DNA from: Pseudomonas hefeiensis
GTDB taxonomy: Bacteria > Pseudomonadota > Gammaproteobacteria > Pseudomonadales > Pseudomonadaceae
Direction of reading: 5' to 3'
DNA length: 64,000 nucleotides
NCBI RefSeq assembly: GCF_030687835.1
Contig: NZ_CP117449.1
Span: 682,001 to 746,000, forward strand
Shown: piece after piece, positions 9,504 to 19,810 of the stretch
Layout: every line of letters starts with the position of its first letter
How positions within the stretch are numbered: the stretch's first letter is position 1
The notes under the pieces: model-generated
Told to the model about the DNA's origin: nothing
The model's input: the letters and a program-made list of their open reading frames with translations, nothing else
Database searches by the model: none
Program-made: the position numbers and the translations under genes

Positions 9504-9594
9504 CTGTGGGAGCGGGCTTGCTCGCGAAGGCGGTGGTTCAGGCAATCTCAATGTTGACCGTGCCGACGTCTTCGCGAGCAAGCCCGCTCCCACA
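9504..9594. repeat. inverted pair of REP elements
   Basis: CTGTGGGAGCGGGCTTGCTC and its inverted copy flank about 40 bases between azurin and nadE, which converge. Confidence 0.85.
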
Positions 9595-9618
9595 AAGGAA
9601 TTGCGACCATAGCGCCAG

Positions 9619-10446
9619 TCAAGGGGCGTACGGCATCACCCGCTTGTGCTCGGTCTTGCGATAGGTCTCGCAAATGATTCGGGCGGCTTCTTCGCGCACC
9701 GGCAGTCCATGCAGGAACGCATCGATCTCACCATAGGTCACGCCATGGGCGGCTTCGTCGGGCTTGCCGGGCGACAGGTCCTCAAGGTCGGCAGTGGGGA
9801 CTTTTTCCACCAGCGATTCCGGCGCGCCGAAGTCTCGGGCGATGGCCCGAACCTGATTTTTCACCAGGCCGCTCAACGGGGCCAGGTCACAGGCGCCGTC
9901 ACCGAACTTGGTGAAGAAACCCATCACCGCTTCGGCCGCATGGTCGGTGCCGATTACCAGGCCTTGCTCGGCGCCGGCGATGGAGTACTGCGCCACCATG
10001 CGCATCCGCGCCTTGGTATTGCCCAGCACGAAGTCCCGGGAGCCCGGCGCTTTGCCTTCGAACGCCAACACTTCCTTGGCCAGTGCCTTGACCGCCGGGC
10101 CGATGTTGACGGTATGACGCTCGTCCGGCTCGATGAAGTCCACGCAGGCCTGGGCTTCATGTTCGTCGAACTGGGTTTCGTACGGCAGGCGCACGGCGAT
10201 GAACTTGTAGGCGGCGTTGCCGGTTTTTTCCCGCAGCTCGCGCGCGGCGCGTTGGGCCAGCAGGCCGGCGGTCAGCGAATCGACCCCGCCGCTGATGCCC
10301 AGTACGAGGGTCTTGAGTCCGGAGTTGACCAGACATTCCTGGATAAAACTCACCCGACGAGCGACTTCGGCCTTGAGGGCAGCGTCATCGGCGAACGGCG
10401 GCTGAACCTTGAGCTGTTCAGCAATCTCACGCTGTACGGCTTGCAT
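9619..10446 (-). CDS. nadE: ammonia-dependent NAD+ synthetase
   Basis: 275 residues from ATG 10446. This start has AAGGAG eight bases upstream and gives the usual length of the short, NH3-dependent NadE family; an upstream GTG at 10473 would add nine residues. The ATP pyrophosphatase loop LGISGGVDS is at residues 49-57. The second conserved region [21 protein letters not shown] and the C-terminal KTEHKR are intact. The enzyme amidates nicotinate adenine dinucleotide with ammonia and ATP. It follows pncB by 23 bases on the same strand, so the pair makes up the NAD salvage branch from nicotinate. Confidence 0.95.
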   Translation of the reverse strand: MQAVQREIAEQLKVQPPFADDAALKAEVARRVSFIQECLVNSGLKTLVLGISGGVDSLTAGLLAQRAARELREKTGNAAYKFIAVRLPYETQFDEHEAQACVDFIEPDERHTVNIGPAVKALAKEVLAFEGKAPGSRDFVLGNTKARMRMVAQYSIAGAEQGLVIGTDHAAEAVMGFFTKFGDGACDLAPLSGLVKNQVRAIARDFGAPESLVEKVPTADLEDLSPGKPDEAAHGVTYGEIDAFLHGLPVREEAARIICETYRKTEHKRVMPYAP

Positions 10447-10469
10447 GAATTCACTCCTTGCTTGGTGTG

Positions 10470-11675
10470 TCAAAGGGCGGCAGGTACTTGGAAAACGTGT
10501 CGCATGTAGGCGACGAAATTCGGGTCCTTGCAGTGGGTCTTGCCGGGCTCATCTGAAATCTTGGCCACGGGTTGCCCGTCACAGCTGATCATTTTAAGCA
10601 CGATGCTCATCGGCTCCACACCCGGAATGTCACACGTCAGGTTGGTGCCAATACCGAAGCTGACATTAATGCGACCACGCAGTGCCCGAAAAATCTCCAG
10701 GCATTTGGGCAGCGTCAGGCTATCGGAAAACACCAGCGTCTTGCTCATCGGGTCGATACCGAGCTTGTGGTAGTGAGCAATGGCTTTTTCGGCCCAGATG
10801 ACCGGGTCACCAGAGTCATGGCGCAAACCGTCGAACAGCTTGGCAAAGAACAGATCGAAGTCCTTGAGGAAGGCGTCCATGGTGATGCAATCGGTCAGTG
10901 CGATCCCCAGCAGGCCCCGGTACTCACGCACCCAGCAATCGAGGGCGGCGATCTGACTGTCGATCAGCCGCGGGCCCAGTTGCTGATGGGCCATGATCCA
11001 TTCGTGGGCCATGGTGCCCAGGGGTTTCATGTCCAGTTCCCGGGACAGGTGCACATTACTGGTGCCGACGAAGCGCCCGGGGAAATCGTGCTTGAGCACG
11101 TTCACCACTTCTTCCTGAACGCGGTAGGAAAATCGCCGGCGGGTGCCGAAGTCCGCGACCTGCAGTTCGGACAATTCCTCGGCACTGGCGTTGGCGGTCA
11201 GCCAGTCGAACTTGCGATACAGCTGCTCGCGCGCCTGCTCCAGAACGATTTCGCGGTAGCGATAGCGGTTGCGTACTTCGCTGACAATGGCCAGCAGCGG
11301 CACTTCGAACAGAATCACATGCAACCATGGCCCACGCAGGCGGATAAACAGCTCGCCGTTCTCGATGCCGGTGTGCATGTAGCGCAGATTGAAACGGAAC
11401 AGGCCCAGAAAACGCAGGAAGTCGGGTTTCAGGAAGCTGATGCGCTCCAGGAAACCCAACTGGTCGGCGCTCAGGCTCAGCTCGGCCAGGCGTTCGATCT
11501 GAACACGGATCTCTGCCAGGTATGGCCGCAGATCCTCGCTGTTGCGGCAGCGAAATTCCCATTCGACTTCGACGTTGGGGTAGTTGTGCAGCACCGCCTG
11601 CATCATCGTCAGTTTGTAGAAGTCGGTGTCGAGCAGGTTCTGCACGATGCGATCGGCAAACACACTCTCGCTCAT
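10470..11675 (-). CDS. pncB: nicotinate phosphoribosyltransferase
   Basis: 401 residues, the normal length of the bacterial PncB family. The N-terminal [21 protein letters not shown], the central [17 protein letters not shown] and [22 protein letters not shown], and the phosphate-binding [20 protein letters not shown] region are all present. It converts nicotinate, PRPP and ATP to nicotinate mononucleotide. It is the first gene of a pncB-nadE pair; the 243-base upstream gap toward the LysR gene holds a REP pair. Confidence 0.95.
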   Translation of the reverse strand: MSESVFADRIVQNLLDTDFYKLTMMQAVLHNYPNVEVEWEFRCRNSEDLRPYLAEIRVQIERLAELSLSADQLGFLERISFLKPDFLRFLGLFRFNLRYMHTGIENGELFIRLRGPWLHVILFEVPLLAIVSEVRNRYRYREIVLEQAREQLYRKFDWLTANASAEELSELQVADFGTRRRFSYRVQEEVVNVLKHDFPGRFVGTSNVHLSRELDMKPLGTMAHEWIMAHQQLGPRLIDSQIAALDCWVREYRGLLGIALTDCITMDAFLKDFDLFFAKLFDGLRHDSGDPVIWAEKAIAHYHKLGIDPMSKTLVFSDSLTLPKCLEIFRALRGRINVSFGIGTNLTCDIPGVEPMSIVLKMISCDGQPVAKISDEPGKTHCKDPNFVAYMRHVFQVPAAL

Positions 11676-11826
11676 AGCGGGAATCTCCAGACAGGCCGCT
11701 GCGGCGGGCAGCGGGGTGCAGCGGTTTGTGGTGAAGGGGCTAGTGGCGCATAACCGTGGTGAGTATTGCCAGCGATTTTTTAACGGCGGGTACCCCGCTG
11801 GAGTGTCTGGATATGCCCACGGGCCT

Positions 11827-11912
11827 CATCGCGGGCAAGCCTTGCTCCCACTGGAGAGTGGGCGACTGGCAGCTTTGTACACACCCTGTGGGAGCAAGGC
11901 TTGCCCGCGATA
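11827..11912. repeat. inverted pair of REP elements (AAGGCTTGCCCGCGA type)
   Basis: CATCGCGGGCAAGCCTTGCT and its inverted copy between pncB and the LysR gene; core variant GGGCAAGCCTTGCTCCCA. Confidence 0.8.
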
Positions 11913-11918
11913 GCATTC

Positions 11919-12824
11919 TCAAGGTGTCATCGAAACCTCGATCTGCTCCAGCATCCACTCCACAAAAAGCCGGACCTTGGGCACTTCCGCCGAATGCTCA
12001 GGATAGGCCAGGTAATAGGCATCGGTACTGGGCATCGCATATTGCCAGGGGATCACCAGCTTGCCATCAGCCAGTTCTTCTTCCACCAGAAAACGCGGCA
12101 GCAGGGCGACGCCGCAGCCAACCTGGGCGGCCCGGATGCACATGTAGAAAGTTTCGAAGCGCGGCCCGTGGTAGCTGTGTTCGGTGTGATAGCCCTGGCT
12201 GTCGAACCAGTCGTGCCAGGCCTGGGGGCGCGAGGCGTTTTGCAGCAGCACCAGATCGGCCAGTTGCGTCGGGTCGGTGAAGGGCTGGGTTGGCAAGCTG
12301 CCCGGAGCGCAGACTGCCACGAGCTCTTCACCGAACAGTTTCAGAGATTCGCTGCCGGGCCGTGAGCCCTGGCCGAAATAGAACGCCAGGTCGCTGCGCC
12401 CCTGGAGCAAGTCGTCGGCCTCCTGCTCGCTGCACAGGTCCAGATGAATTTTCGGGTGCCGCAGGCGCCAACCTTTGAGCCGTGGGACCAGCCAGCGAGC
12501 ACCGAAGGTCGGAGGCGTGGAAACCCGTAGGACTTCGGTATCGCCGCCGTAGGAGCGCAGATAGTGGGTGGACATCTCCACCTGAGTGAGGATTTTTCTC
12601 ACTTCTCCCAAGTACAGTTCCCCGGCCGGCGTCAACTGCAAGCGTCGACGTACGCGGCGAAACAGCAAATGCTGTAGCAGTTCCTCCAACTGGGCGACCT
12701 GTTTGCTGACGGCGCTCTGAGTCAGATTCAGCTCTTCGGCGGCGCGAGTGAAGCTCAGGTGTCGGGTCACCGCTTCGAAGCACTGTAGCGCCGTGATCGA
12801 CGGCAAATAGCGTTTATTGATCAT
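11919..12824 (-). CDS. LysR-family regulator, probable controller of amaB-amaA
   Basis: 301 residues with a standard N-terminal helix-turn-helix (SFTRAAEELNLTQSAVSKQVAQLEE, residues about 24-48) and a C-terminal effector domain of the GcvA/AmpR-like subgroup. It is transcribed divergently from the aldehyde dehydrogenase gene, with a 178-base gap that must contain both promoters. That layout is usual for LysR regulators of the adjacent pathway, so an inducer from lysine or pipecolate catabolism is plausible. The target is inferred only from position. Confidence 0.88.
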   Translation of the reverse strand: MINKRYLPSITALQCFEAVTRHLSFTRAAEELNLTQSAVSKQVAQLEELLQHLLFRRVRRRLQLTPAGELYLGEVRKILTQVEMSTHYLRSYGGDTEVLRVSTPPTFGARWLVPRLKGWRLRHPKIHLDLCSEQEADDLLQGRSDLAFYFGQGSRPGSESLKLFGEELVAVCAPGSLPTQPFTDPTQLADLVLLQNASRPQAWHDWFDSQGYHTEHSYHGPRFETFYMCIRAAQVGCGVALLPRFLVEEELADGKLVIPWQYAMPSTDAYYLAYPEHSAEVPKVRLFVEWMLEQIEVSMTP

Positions 12825-13002
12825 GATGAGGCCTTAATTTCTTGTGGCTCTGCGTATCCGGTCATGGCCAGCATGAATAAACGGAATGATATCTCGCTTA
12901 AAGGTCGTTTGTTGGCAAGTCTTGGGCCAGCTACAACTACAGGTCTGATCAGCCGTGATTGTCCGGCTGCCAATTCTTTGTCTTTTGTTTGAGGAATTAA
13001 CC

Positions 13003-14493
13003 ATGGTTGCTGCATTGCTTGATCGTCTGGGTGTCGAACCGGCCTTGTACCAGAGCGGCACACAACCGGTGCATTCGCCCATTGATGGCAGTCGCATCGG
13101 CGCCGTGAACTGGGAAGGCGCTGCAGAGGTCGAGCAGCAGGTCAGCCGCGCCGAGCATGCGTTCGACCTGTGGCGCCAGGTGCCGGCCCCGCGTCGCGGC
13201 GAGCTGGTGCGTCAATTCGGCGACCTGTTGCGTGAATACAAGGCCGACCTCGGCGAGCTGGTGTCGTGGGAAGCCGGCAAGATCACCCAGGAAGGCCTGG
13301 GTGAAGTGCAAGAGATGATCGACATCTGCGACTTCGCGGTCGGTCTGTCCCGCCAGTTGTACGGCCTGACCATCGCCTCCGAGCGTCCGGGCCACCACAT
13401 GCGTGAATCCTGGCATCCGCTGGGCGTGGTCGGTGTGATCAGCGCTTTCAACTTCCCGGTGGCGGTCTGGGCCTGGAACACGACGCTGGCTCTGGTGTGC
13501 GGCAACGCGGTGATCTGGAAACCCTCGGAAAAGACCCCGCTCACCGCCCTGGCCTGCCAGGCGTTGTTCGAGCGTGTGCTGAAGAACTTCAGTGATGCGC
13601 CACCGTACCTCAGTCAAGTGATCATCGGCGGCCGCGATGCCGGTGAAGCGTTGGTGGACGATCCGCGCGTGGCGTTGATCAGCGCCACCGGCAGCACCCG
13701 CATGGGCCGTGAAGTGGCGCCGAAAGTCGCCGCGCGCTTTGCCCGCAGCATCCTCGAGCTGGGTGGCAACAATGCGATGATCCTGGCCCCCAGCGCCGAT
13801 CTGGACATGGCCGTGCGCGCCATCCTGTTCAGCGCCGTCGGCACCGCCGGCCAGCGTTGCACAACGCTGCGTCGCCTGATTGCCCATGAGTCGGTGAAAG
13901 AAGAGATCGTCACCCGGCTCAAGGCCGCTTATTCGAAAGTGCGCATCGGCCATCCGTTGGAAGGCAACCTGGTAGGGCCGCTGATCGATAAGCAGAGCTT
14001 CCAGGGCATGCAGGATGCGCTGGAGCAGGCGTTAAGCGAAGGCGGCAAGGTATTTGGCGGTAAACGCCAGTTGGAAGACCAGTTCCCGAACGCCTATTAC
14101 GTATCGCCGGCCATCGTCGAGATGCCGGAGCAGAGCGACGTGGTGCGCCACGAAACCTTCGCGCCGATCCTTTATGTGGTCGGCTACAAGGATTTTGCCC
14201 AGGCCCTGCAACTCAATAACGCCGTGCCTCAAGGCCTGTCGTCCTGCATCTTCACCACGGACGTGCGTGAAGCCGAGCAGTTCATGTCGGCGGTGGGCAG
14301 CGACTGCGGCATCGCCAACGTCAACATCGGCCCGAGCGGCGCGGAAATCGGCGGCGCGTTCGGCGGCGAGAAAGAGACCGGCGGCGGACGTGAGTCGGGT
14401 TCCGATGCATGGCGCGGCTACATGCGTCGCCAGACCAACACCGTGAACTACTCGCTGGAGCTGCCGTTGGCGCAGGGGATTACTTTCGACTGA
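13003..14493 (+). CDS. amaB: L-piperideine-6-carboxylate dehydrogenase (ALDH7 type)
   Basis: 496 residues from ATG 13003, which has GAGG eight bases upstream; a GTG at 12955 in frame lacks one. It is an aldehyde dehydrogenase of the ALDH7 group: the catalytic Cys lies in AGQRCTTLRR, the general base Glu in LELGGNNAM, and the cofactor loop includes SATGSTRMGREV. In Pseudomonas AmaB oxidises piperideine-6-carboxylate (alpha-aminoadipate semialdehyde) to alpha-aminoadipate. The partner pipecolate oxidase gene follows after 164 bases, which fits the D-lysine/pipecolate route of lysine breakdown. Confidence 0.9.
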   Translation: MVAALLDRLGVEPALYQSGTQPVHSPIDGSRIGAVNWEGAAEVEQQVSRAEHAFDLWRQVPAPRRGELVRQFGDLLREYKADLGELVSWEAGKITQEGLGEVQEMIDICDFAVGLSRQLYGLTIASERPGHHMRESWHPLGVVGVISAFNFPVAVWAWNTTLALVCGNAVIWKPSEKTPLTALACQALFERVLKNFSDAPPYLSQVIIGGRDAGEALVDDPRVALISATGSTRMGREVAPKVAARFARSILELGGNNAMILAPSADLDMAVRAILFSAVGTAGQRCTTLRRLIAHESVKEEIVTRLKAAYSKVRIGHPLEGNLVGPLIDKQSFQGMQDALEQALSEGGKVFGGKRQLEDQFPNAYYVSPAIVEMPEQSDVVRHETFAPILYVVGYKDFAQALQLNNAVPQGLSSCIFTTDVREAEQFMSAVGSDCGIANVNIGPSGAEIGGAFGGEKETGGGRESGSDAWRGYMRRQTNTVNYSLELPLAQGITFD

Positions 14494-14523
14494 GAAACCG
14501 GATCTTCGACCTATGAAGATCCC

Positions 14524-14614
14524 CTGTGGGAGCGGGCTTGCTCGCGAAAGCGGACTGTCATTCAACATCAATGTCGACTGGTCTGCCGCCTTCGCGAGCA
14601 AGCCCGCTCCCACA
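14524..14614. repeat. inverted pair of REP elements inside the amaB-amaA gap
   Basis: CTGTGGGAGCGGGCTTGCTC facing its inverted copy, about 40 bases apart. It separates two genes of one pathway and may uncouple their mRNA levels. Confidence 0.85.
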
Positions 14615-14657
14615 ATTGAACTGTGCAGTGGTTGGGTTTCATTTCCGGAGTCTGGCA

Positions 14658-15941
14658 ATGCCGTTACGCGAAGAATGTCTGTGGGAAAAACTCACGCCGC
14701 AACGACCTGAAAATACTGCGCTGACTGGCGAAATCATGGTGGATGTCTGCGTAATAGGCGCAGGCTTTACCGGTTTGTCGGCGGCGGTGCATTTGCTGGA
14801 GCAAGGCAAGCGCGTCGCGGTGCTGGAGGCTCATCGGGCCGGGCATGGTGGGTCGGGGCGCAATGTCGGTTTGGTCAACGCCGGCTTGTGGATCCCGCCG
14901 GACGAGATAGAAGCCGGCTTCGGCGAAGCGGTGGGCAGCCAGCTCAATCGCATGCTGGGAGCGGCACCGGCGCTGGTGTTCAGCCTCGTCGATAAATACA
15001 ACATTGATTGCCAGCTACGGCGCGAAGGCACGCTGCACATGGCCCACAACGCCAGGGGCGAAGCGGATCTGCGCAGTCGTGAAGAACAATGGAAGCGCCG
15101 TGGCGCCCCGGTGGAGTTGCTCACCGGCCAGGCATGTGCCCAGGCCACCGGCACCTCGAAAATCGCTGCGGCGTTGCTCGACCGGCGTGCCGGCACGCTC
15201 AATCCGATGGCCTACACCAGTGGGCTGGCCAAGGCTGCCAGCGACCTTGGCGGCCAGTTGTTTGATCATTCCCCCGTGACGCGCCTGGAACGCCAGGGCC
15301 AGCGCTGGTCGGTGCAAACTGCCCAGGGTTCGGTACTGGCCGAGCAAGTGGTGATCGCCTCCAATGCCTACACCGAAGGTGACTGGACCGAGCTGCGGCG
15401 CAATTTCTTCCCCGGTTATTACTACCAGGTCGCCTCCGCTCCGCTGACCGAGGAGGCGGCGCAGCGCATCCTGCCGGGTGGCCAGGGCTCGTGGGACACT
15501 CGCCAGGTATTGAGCAGCATTCGTCGGGACAAGGACGGGCGTCTTTTACTGGGTAGCCTGGGTAATGGCAATCGCAAGCCCACCTGGTTCCTCAAGGCGT
15601 GGGCCGACCGTGTGCAACAGCACTATTTCCCTTACCTCAAGCCGGTGGAATGGGAATGCACCTGGACCGGTTGTATCGCCTTCACCCCCGATCATCTGAT
15701 GCGCCTGTTCGAGCCGGCCCCCGGTCTGGTGGCCGTGACGGGGTACAACGGCCGGGGTGTGACAACCGGCACAGTGGTGGGCAAAGCCTTTGCCGACTAT
15801 CTGTGCCACGGCAACGCCAGCGCGCTGCCAGTTCCCTTCGCTGCCATGCGTCCACTGGCCGGGACAGGCTTGCGCAGTTGTTTGTATGAAGCCGGTTTTT
15901 CGCTGTATCACGCCGGCCAGTGCCTGCGGATTGTCATCTGA
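14658..15941 (+). CDS. amaA: FAD-dependent L-pipecolate oxidase
   Basis: 427 residues from ATG 14658, with CCGGAG seven bases upstream. It has the N-terminal dinucleotide-binding motif of the DAO/GlcD-type amino acid oxidases (VCVIGAGFTGLSAA, then VLEAHRAGHGGSGRN) and the C-terminal FAD motif GYNGRGVTTGT. AmaA oxidises L-pipecolate to piperideine-6-carboxylate, the substrate of the AmaB dehydrogenase just upstream. The REP pair in the intercistronic gap is the only separation. It could in principle act on another secondary amine, but the amaB neighbour makes pipecolate by far the best fit. Confidence 0.85.
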   Translation: MPLREECLWEKLTPQRPENTALTGEIMVDVCVIGAGFTGLSAAVHLLEQGKRVAVLEAHRAGHGGSGRNVGLVNAGLWIPPDEIEAGFGEAVGSQLNRMLGAAPALVFSLVDKYNIDCQLRREGTLHMAHNARGEADLRSREEQWKRRGAPVELLTGQACAQATGTSKIAAALLDRRAGTLNPMAYTSGLAKAASDLGGQLFDHSPVTRLERQGQRWSVQTAQGSVLAEQVVIASNAYTEGDWTELRRNFFPGYYYQVASAPLTEEAAQRILPGGQGSWDTRQVLSSIRRDKDGRLLLGSLGNGNRKPTWFLKAWADRVQQHYFPYLKPVEWECTWTGCIAFTPDHLMRLFEPAPGLVAVTGYNGRGVTTGTVVGKAFADYLCHGNASALPVPFAAMRPLAGTGLRSCLYEAGFSLYHAGQCLRIVI

Positions 15942-16003
15942 ATGTTGAAAAATGTTGCCGTAGCACTCGTTTTCCACCACAACGTCTAGCCTGTTATGGT
16001 GCG

Positions 16004-16160
16004 GGTTGTAGCAGTTGTGCACCGCCAGTGTGCAGTTAGGTGACGCGGGTTGTTACAGGCGGGTTGCACGTCGTTTCGTGTGATGGTTGCAATGATGGCT
16101 CAGGGAGGGTTGTACCCATTTGGTTCTATGGTTGTACCTTGTGCGGTTTAGACGGTTGCA
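16004..16160 (+). repeat. phased array of GGTTGYAC-type motifs upstream of braC
   Basis: GGTTG[T/C] begins at 16004, 16048, 16062, 16085, 16108, 16130 and 16154. The last five are 22-24 bases apart, about two helical turns. Several are near-palindromes of the form GGT-N3-ACC (for instance GGGTTGTACCC at 16107). The array lies 70-230 bases upstream of the sigma-54 promoter at 16234, where enhancer-binding proteins act. The 364-base gap between amaA and braC has no gene. Confidence 0.6.
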
Positions 16161-16233
16161 CGCCCAATAAAAAAGGGCTCGAAACAGTCGAAATAACAAT
16201 AAAGCAGCGACTTTTTTCAGAATAAAAAACCGA

Positions 16234-16249
16234 TGGCACGGCGCTTGCT
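16234..16249 (+). promoter_or_regulatory. sigma-54 (-24/-12) promoter of the bra operon
   Basis: TGGCACGGCGCTTGCT is a complete match to TGGCAC-N5-TTGCW. A transcript starting about 12 bases downstream would have a 45-base leader before braC. Confidence 0.85.
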
Positions 16250-16305
16250 CTGAGCTTTTCAGTGAAGTCGCAGTGCCAACTAAAAAAACCTTGGAGCACC
16301 ACCTC

Positions 16306-17442
16306 ATGTCCCAGACGTTTTACAAGAAAGGCTTTCTGGCCCTCGCAGTGGCAGCTGCGCTGGGTGTTTCTGCGTTTGCTCAGGCCGACATCAAGATCGG
16401 CGTAGCGGGTCCGATGACCGGTGCCAACGCGGCATTTGGCGAGCAGTACATGAAAGGCGCACAGGCTGCGGCCGATGCAGTCAACGAAGCAGGCGGCGTG
16501 AACGGCGAGAAAATCAAGTTGGTGGCCGGCGATGACGCCTGCGAACCGAAGCAGGCTGTGGCCGTGGCCAACCGTTTTGTCGACCAGGACAAGGTTCTCG
16601 CCGTGGTCGGTCACTTCTGCTCCTCGTCCACCATCCCGGCGTCCGAGGTCTACGGTGATGCTGGCATCATTTCCATCACCCCGGGTTCCACCAACCCGCA
16701 GGTCACCGAGCGCGGCCTGAGCGCGATGTTCCGTATGTGCGGTCGTGACGACCAGCAGGGCATCGTTGCCGGCGACTACATCGTTGATGTGCTCAAGGGC
16801 AAGAAAGTCGTCGTCCTGCACGACAAGGACACCTATGGCCAGGGCCTGGCGGATGCTACCAAGGCGCAGTTGGCCAAGCGTGGCGTTGAGCCGGTGCTGT
16901 ACGAAGGCCTGACCCGTGGCGAGAAAGACTTCAGCGCCGTGGTCACCAAGATCCGTGCGGCCGGTGCCGACGTGGTCTACTTCGGCGGTCTGCACCCGGA
17001 AGCCGGCCCTCTGGTCCGCCAGTTGCGTGAGCAAGGCCTCAAGGACGTGAAATTCATGTCCGATGACGGCATCGTCACCGACGAACTGGTCACCACCGCT
17101 GGCGGCCCGCAATTCGTCGACGGCGTATACATGACCTTCGGCGCCGACCCGCGCCTGCTGCCAGACAGCAAGGCCGTGGTGGACGCGTTCCGTGCCAAGG
17201 GCACCGAGCCTGAAGGCTACACCCTGTACGCTTACGCCTCGATCCAGGCCCTGGCTGCCGGTTTCAACGGTGCCGGGAAAAACGACGGCGAAGCCGCGGC
17301 TGAATGGCTCAAGGCCAATCCGGTCCAGACCGTGATGGGCAAGAAGGAGTGGGATTCCAAGGGTGACCTGAAAGTCTCCGACTACGTGGTTTACCAGTGG
17401 GACAAAGACGGCAAATACCATCAGCTGGAAAAACAGAAGTGA
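16306..17442 (+). CDS. braC: branched-chain amino acid ABC transporter, periplasmic binding protein
   Basis: 378 residues from ATG 16306, with TTGGAG upstream. A signal peptide (GFLALAVAAALGVSAFAQA) precedes the mature start ADIKIGVAGPMTGANAA. The type I periplasmic-binding fold of the LivJ/BraC family follows, with FCSSSTIPAS and NPQVTERGLS in the ligand cleft and a Cys pair (DDACEP, GHFCSS). It binds Leu, Ile, Val and related residues for the BraDEFG translocator encoded downstream. Expression is likely nitrogen-controlled through the sigma-54 promoter at 16234. Confidence 0.95.
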   Translation: MSQTFYKKGFLALAVAAALGVSAFAQADIKIGVAGPMTGANAAFGEQYMKGAQAAADAVNEAGGVNGEKIKLVAGDDACEPKQAVAVANRFVDQDKVLAVVGHFCSSSTIPASEVYGDAGIISITPGSTNPQVTERGLSAMFRMCGRDDQQGIVAGDYIVDVLKGKKVVVLHDKDTYGQGLADATKAQLAKRGVEPVLYEGLTRGEKDFSAVVTKIRAAGADVVYFGGLHPEAGPLVRQLREQGLKDVKFMSDDGIVTDELVTTAGGPQFVDGVYMTFGADPRLLPDSKAVVDAFRAKGTEPEGYTLYAYASIQALAAGFNGAGKNDGEAAAEWLKANPVQTVMGKKEWDSKGDLKVSDYVVYQWDKDGKYHQLEKQK

Positions 17443-17454
17443 CATGAACGGCTG

Positions 17455-17485
17455 AATCGCCCGGCGTCCCAGGTGCCGGGCGATT
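17455..17485 (+). other. intercistronic hairpin between braC and braD
   Basis: AATCGCCCGGC, nine-base loop, GCCGGGCGATT: a perfect 11-bp stem just after the braC stop. No T-run. Such stems commonly protect the 3' end of the binding-protein message so that it outnumbers the permease message. Confidence 0.6.
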
Positions 17486-17612
17486 TACCCGTGTCCATGC
17501 AGTACCTGTCTTTTCTTCCGAGAGCTGCGCGCACATCGTGCAGCGTCGGCGGCTGAACCCCGGTCCGTCGCAGCGGTGTGCTTGCAGTCTCTCAAATGCG
17601 TGAGATTGCGTT

Positions 17613-18527
<915 letters not shown>

Positions 18528-18529
18528 GT

Positions 18530-19810
18530 ATGTCTGCTGCCAATAAACCGATTGATATCAAAAAGAGCGTCATCGACGCGATCCTGGCCGGCCTGATCTC
18601 GCTGATCGTGTTCGGGCCGATTGTCGGCGTAGTGCTCGACGGCTACAGCTTCAACCTGCAACCGGCTCGCGTGGGCTGGCTGGTGGCGATCGTGATGGTC
18701 GGGCGCTTTGCCTTGAGCCTGTTTCTGCAAACCCCCAAGGGACTGAAGATTCTCCAGGGTTTCGAAAGCACCAGCTCCGGCGTGCATGTGCTGCCCCCGG
18801 ACTACAAATCGCGTCTGCGCTGGATCATCCCGGCGCTGATCGTGATCGCCATCGTGTTCCCGTTTTTTGCCAACAAATACGTGCTTACGGTGGTCATCCT
18901 CGGGCTGATTTATGTATTGCTGGGCCTGGGCCTGAACATCGTGGTCGGCCTGGCCGGGCTGCTCGACCTGGGTTACGTGGCGTTCTATGCCATCGGCGCC
19001 TATGGCCTGGCGCTGGGTTACCAATACCTGGGGCTGGGGTTCTGGACGGTGCTGCCGCTGGCGGCGATTGCGGCGGCGATGGCCGGGTGCATATTAGGAT
19101 TCCCGGTGTTGCGAATGCACGGTGACTACCTGGCCATCGTGACCCTGGGGTTTGGCGAGATCATCCGGCTGGTGCTCAACAACTGGCTATCGTTTACCGG
19201 CGGGCCGAACGGCATGCCGGTGCCGTCGCCGACCTTCTTCGGCCTGGAGTTCGGCCGGCGAGCGAAGGAGGGCGGGGTGCCGTTCCACGAGTTCTTCGGC
19301 ATGGCCTACAACCCTAACGTCAAATTCCTGTTCATCTACATCGTGCTGTTCATCACCGTGCTGCTGGTGCTCTATGTCAAACATCGCCTGACCCGCATGC
19401 CGGTCGGTCGCGCCTGGGAAGCCTTGCGCGAAGACGAGATCGCCTGTCGCTCCATGGGCCTGAACCATGTGCTGGTCAAGCTCTCGGCGTTCACCATTGG
19501 TGCTTCCACAGCGGGTCTGGCAGGCGTGTTCTTCGCCAGTTACCAGGGCTTCGTCAACCCGTCGTCGTTCACCTTCTTCGAGTCGGCGCTGATTCTGGCG
19601 ATCGTGGTATTGGGCGGCATGGGGTCGACAGTGGGCGTGGTCATCGCCGCATTTGTCCTCACCGTGGCGCCGGAGTTGCTGCGCAGCTTCTCGGAATACC
19701 GGGTGCTGCTGTTCGGCGTGCTGATGGTGTTGATGATGATCTGGCGCCCTCGCGGCCTGATTCGCATCAGTCGTACCGGGGTGACGCCGCGTAAGGGAGT
19801 AGCGCCATGA
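18530..19810 (+). CDS. braE: branched-chain amino acid ABC permease
   Basis: 426 residues from ATG 18530, two bases after the braD stop. The N-terminal about 100 residues form the extra membrane region typical of BraE/LivM; then come GLGLNIVVGLAGLLDLGYVAFYAIGAYG-like permease segments and the coupling helix region GRAWEALREDEIACRSMGLN near residue 290. It forms the channel with BraD. The last bases (ATGA) are shared with the braF start. Confidence 0.95.
   Translation: MSAANKPIDIKKSVIDAILAGLISLIVFGPIVGVVLDGYSFNLQPARVGWLVAIVMVGRFALSLFLQTPKGLKILQGFESTSSGVHVLPPDYKSRLRWIIPALIVIAIVFPFFANKYVLTVVILGLIYVLLGLGLNIVVGLAGLLDLGYVAFYAIGAYGLALGYQYLGLGFWTVLPLAAIAAAMAGCILGFPVLRMHGDYLAIVTLGFGEIIRLVLNNWLSFTGGPNGMPVPSPTFFGLEFGRRAKEGGVPFHEFFGMAYNPNVKFLFIYIVLFITVLLVLYVKHRLTRMPVGRAWEALREDEIACRSMGLNHVLVKLSAFTIGASTAGLAGVFFASYQGFVNPSSFTFFESALILAIVVLGGMGSTVGVVIAAFVLTVAPELLRSFSEYRVLLFGVLMVLMMIWRPRGLIRISRTGVTPRKGVAP

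Noticed and set aside
16040..16225. Short plus-strand frame upstream of braC
   Set aside because: It runs through the regulatory array and the sigma-54 region and has no ribosome site.
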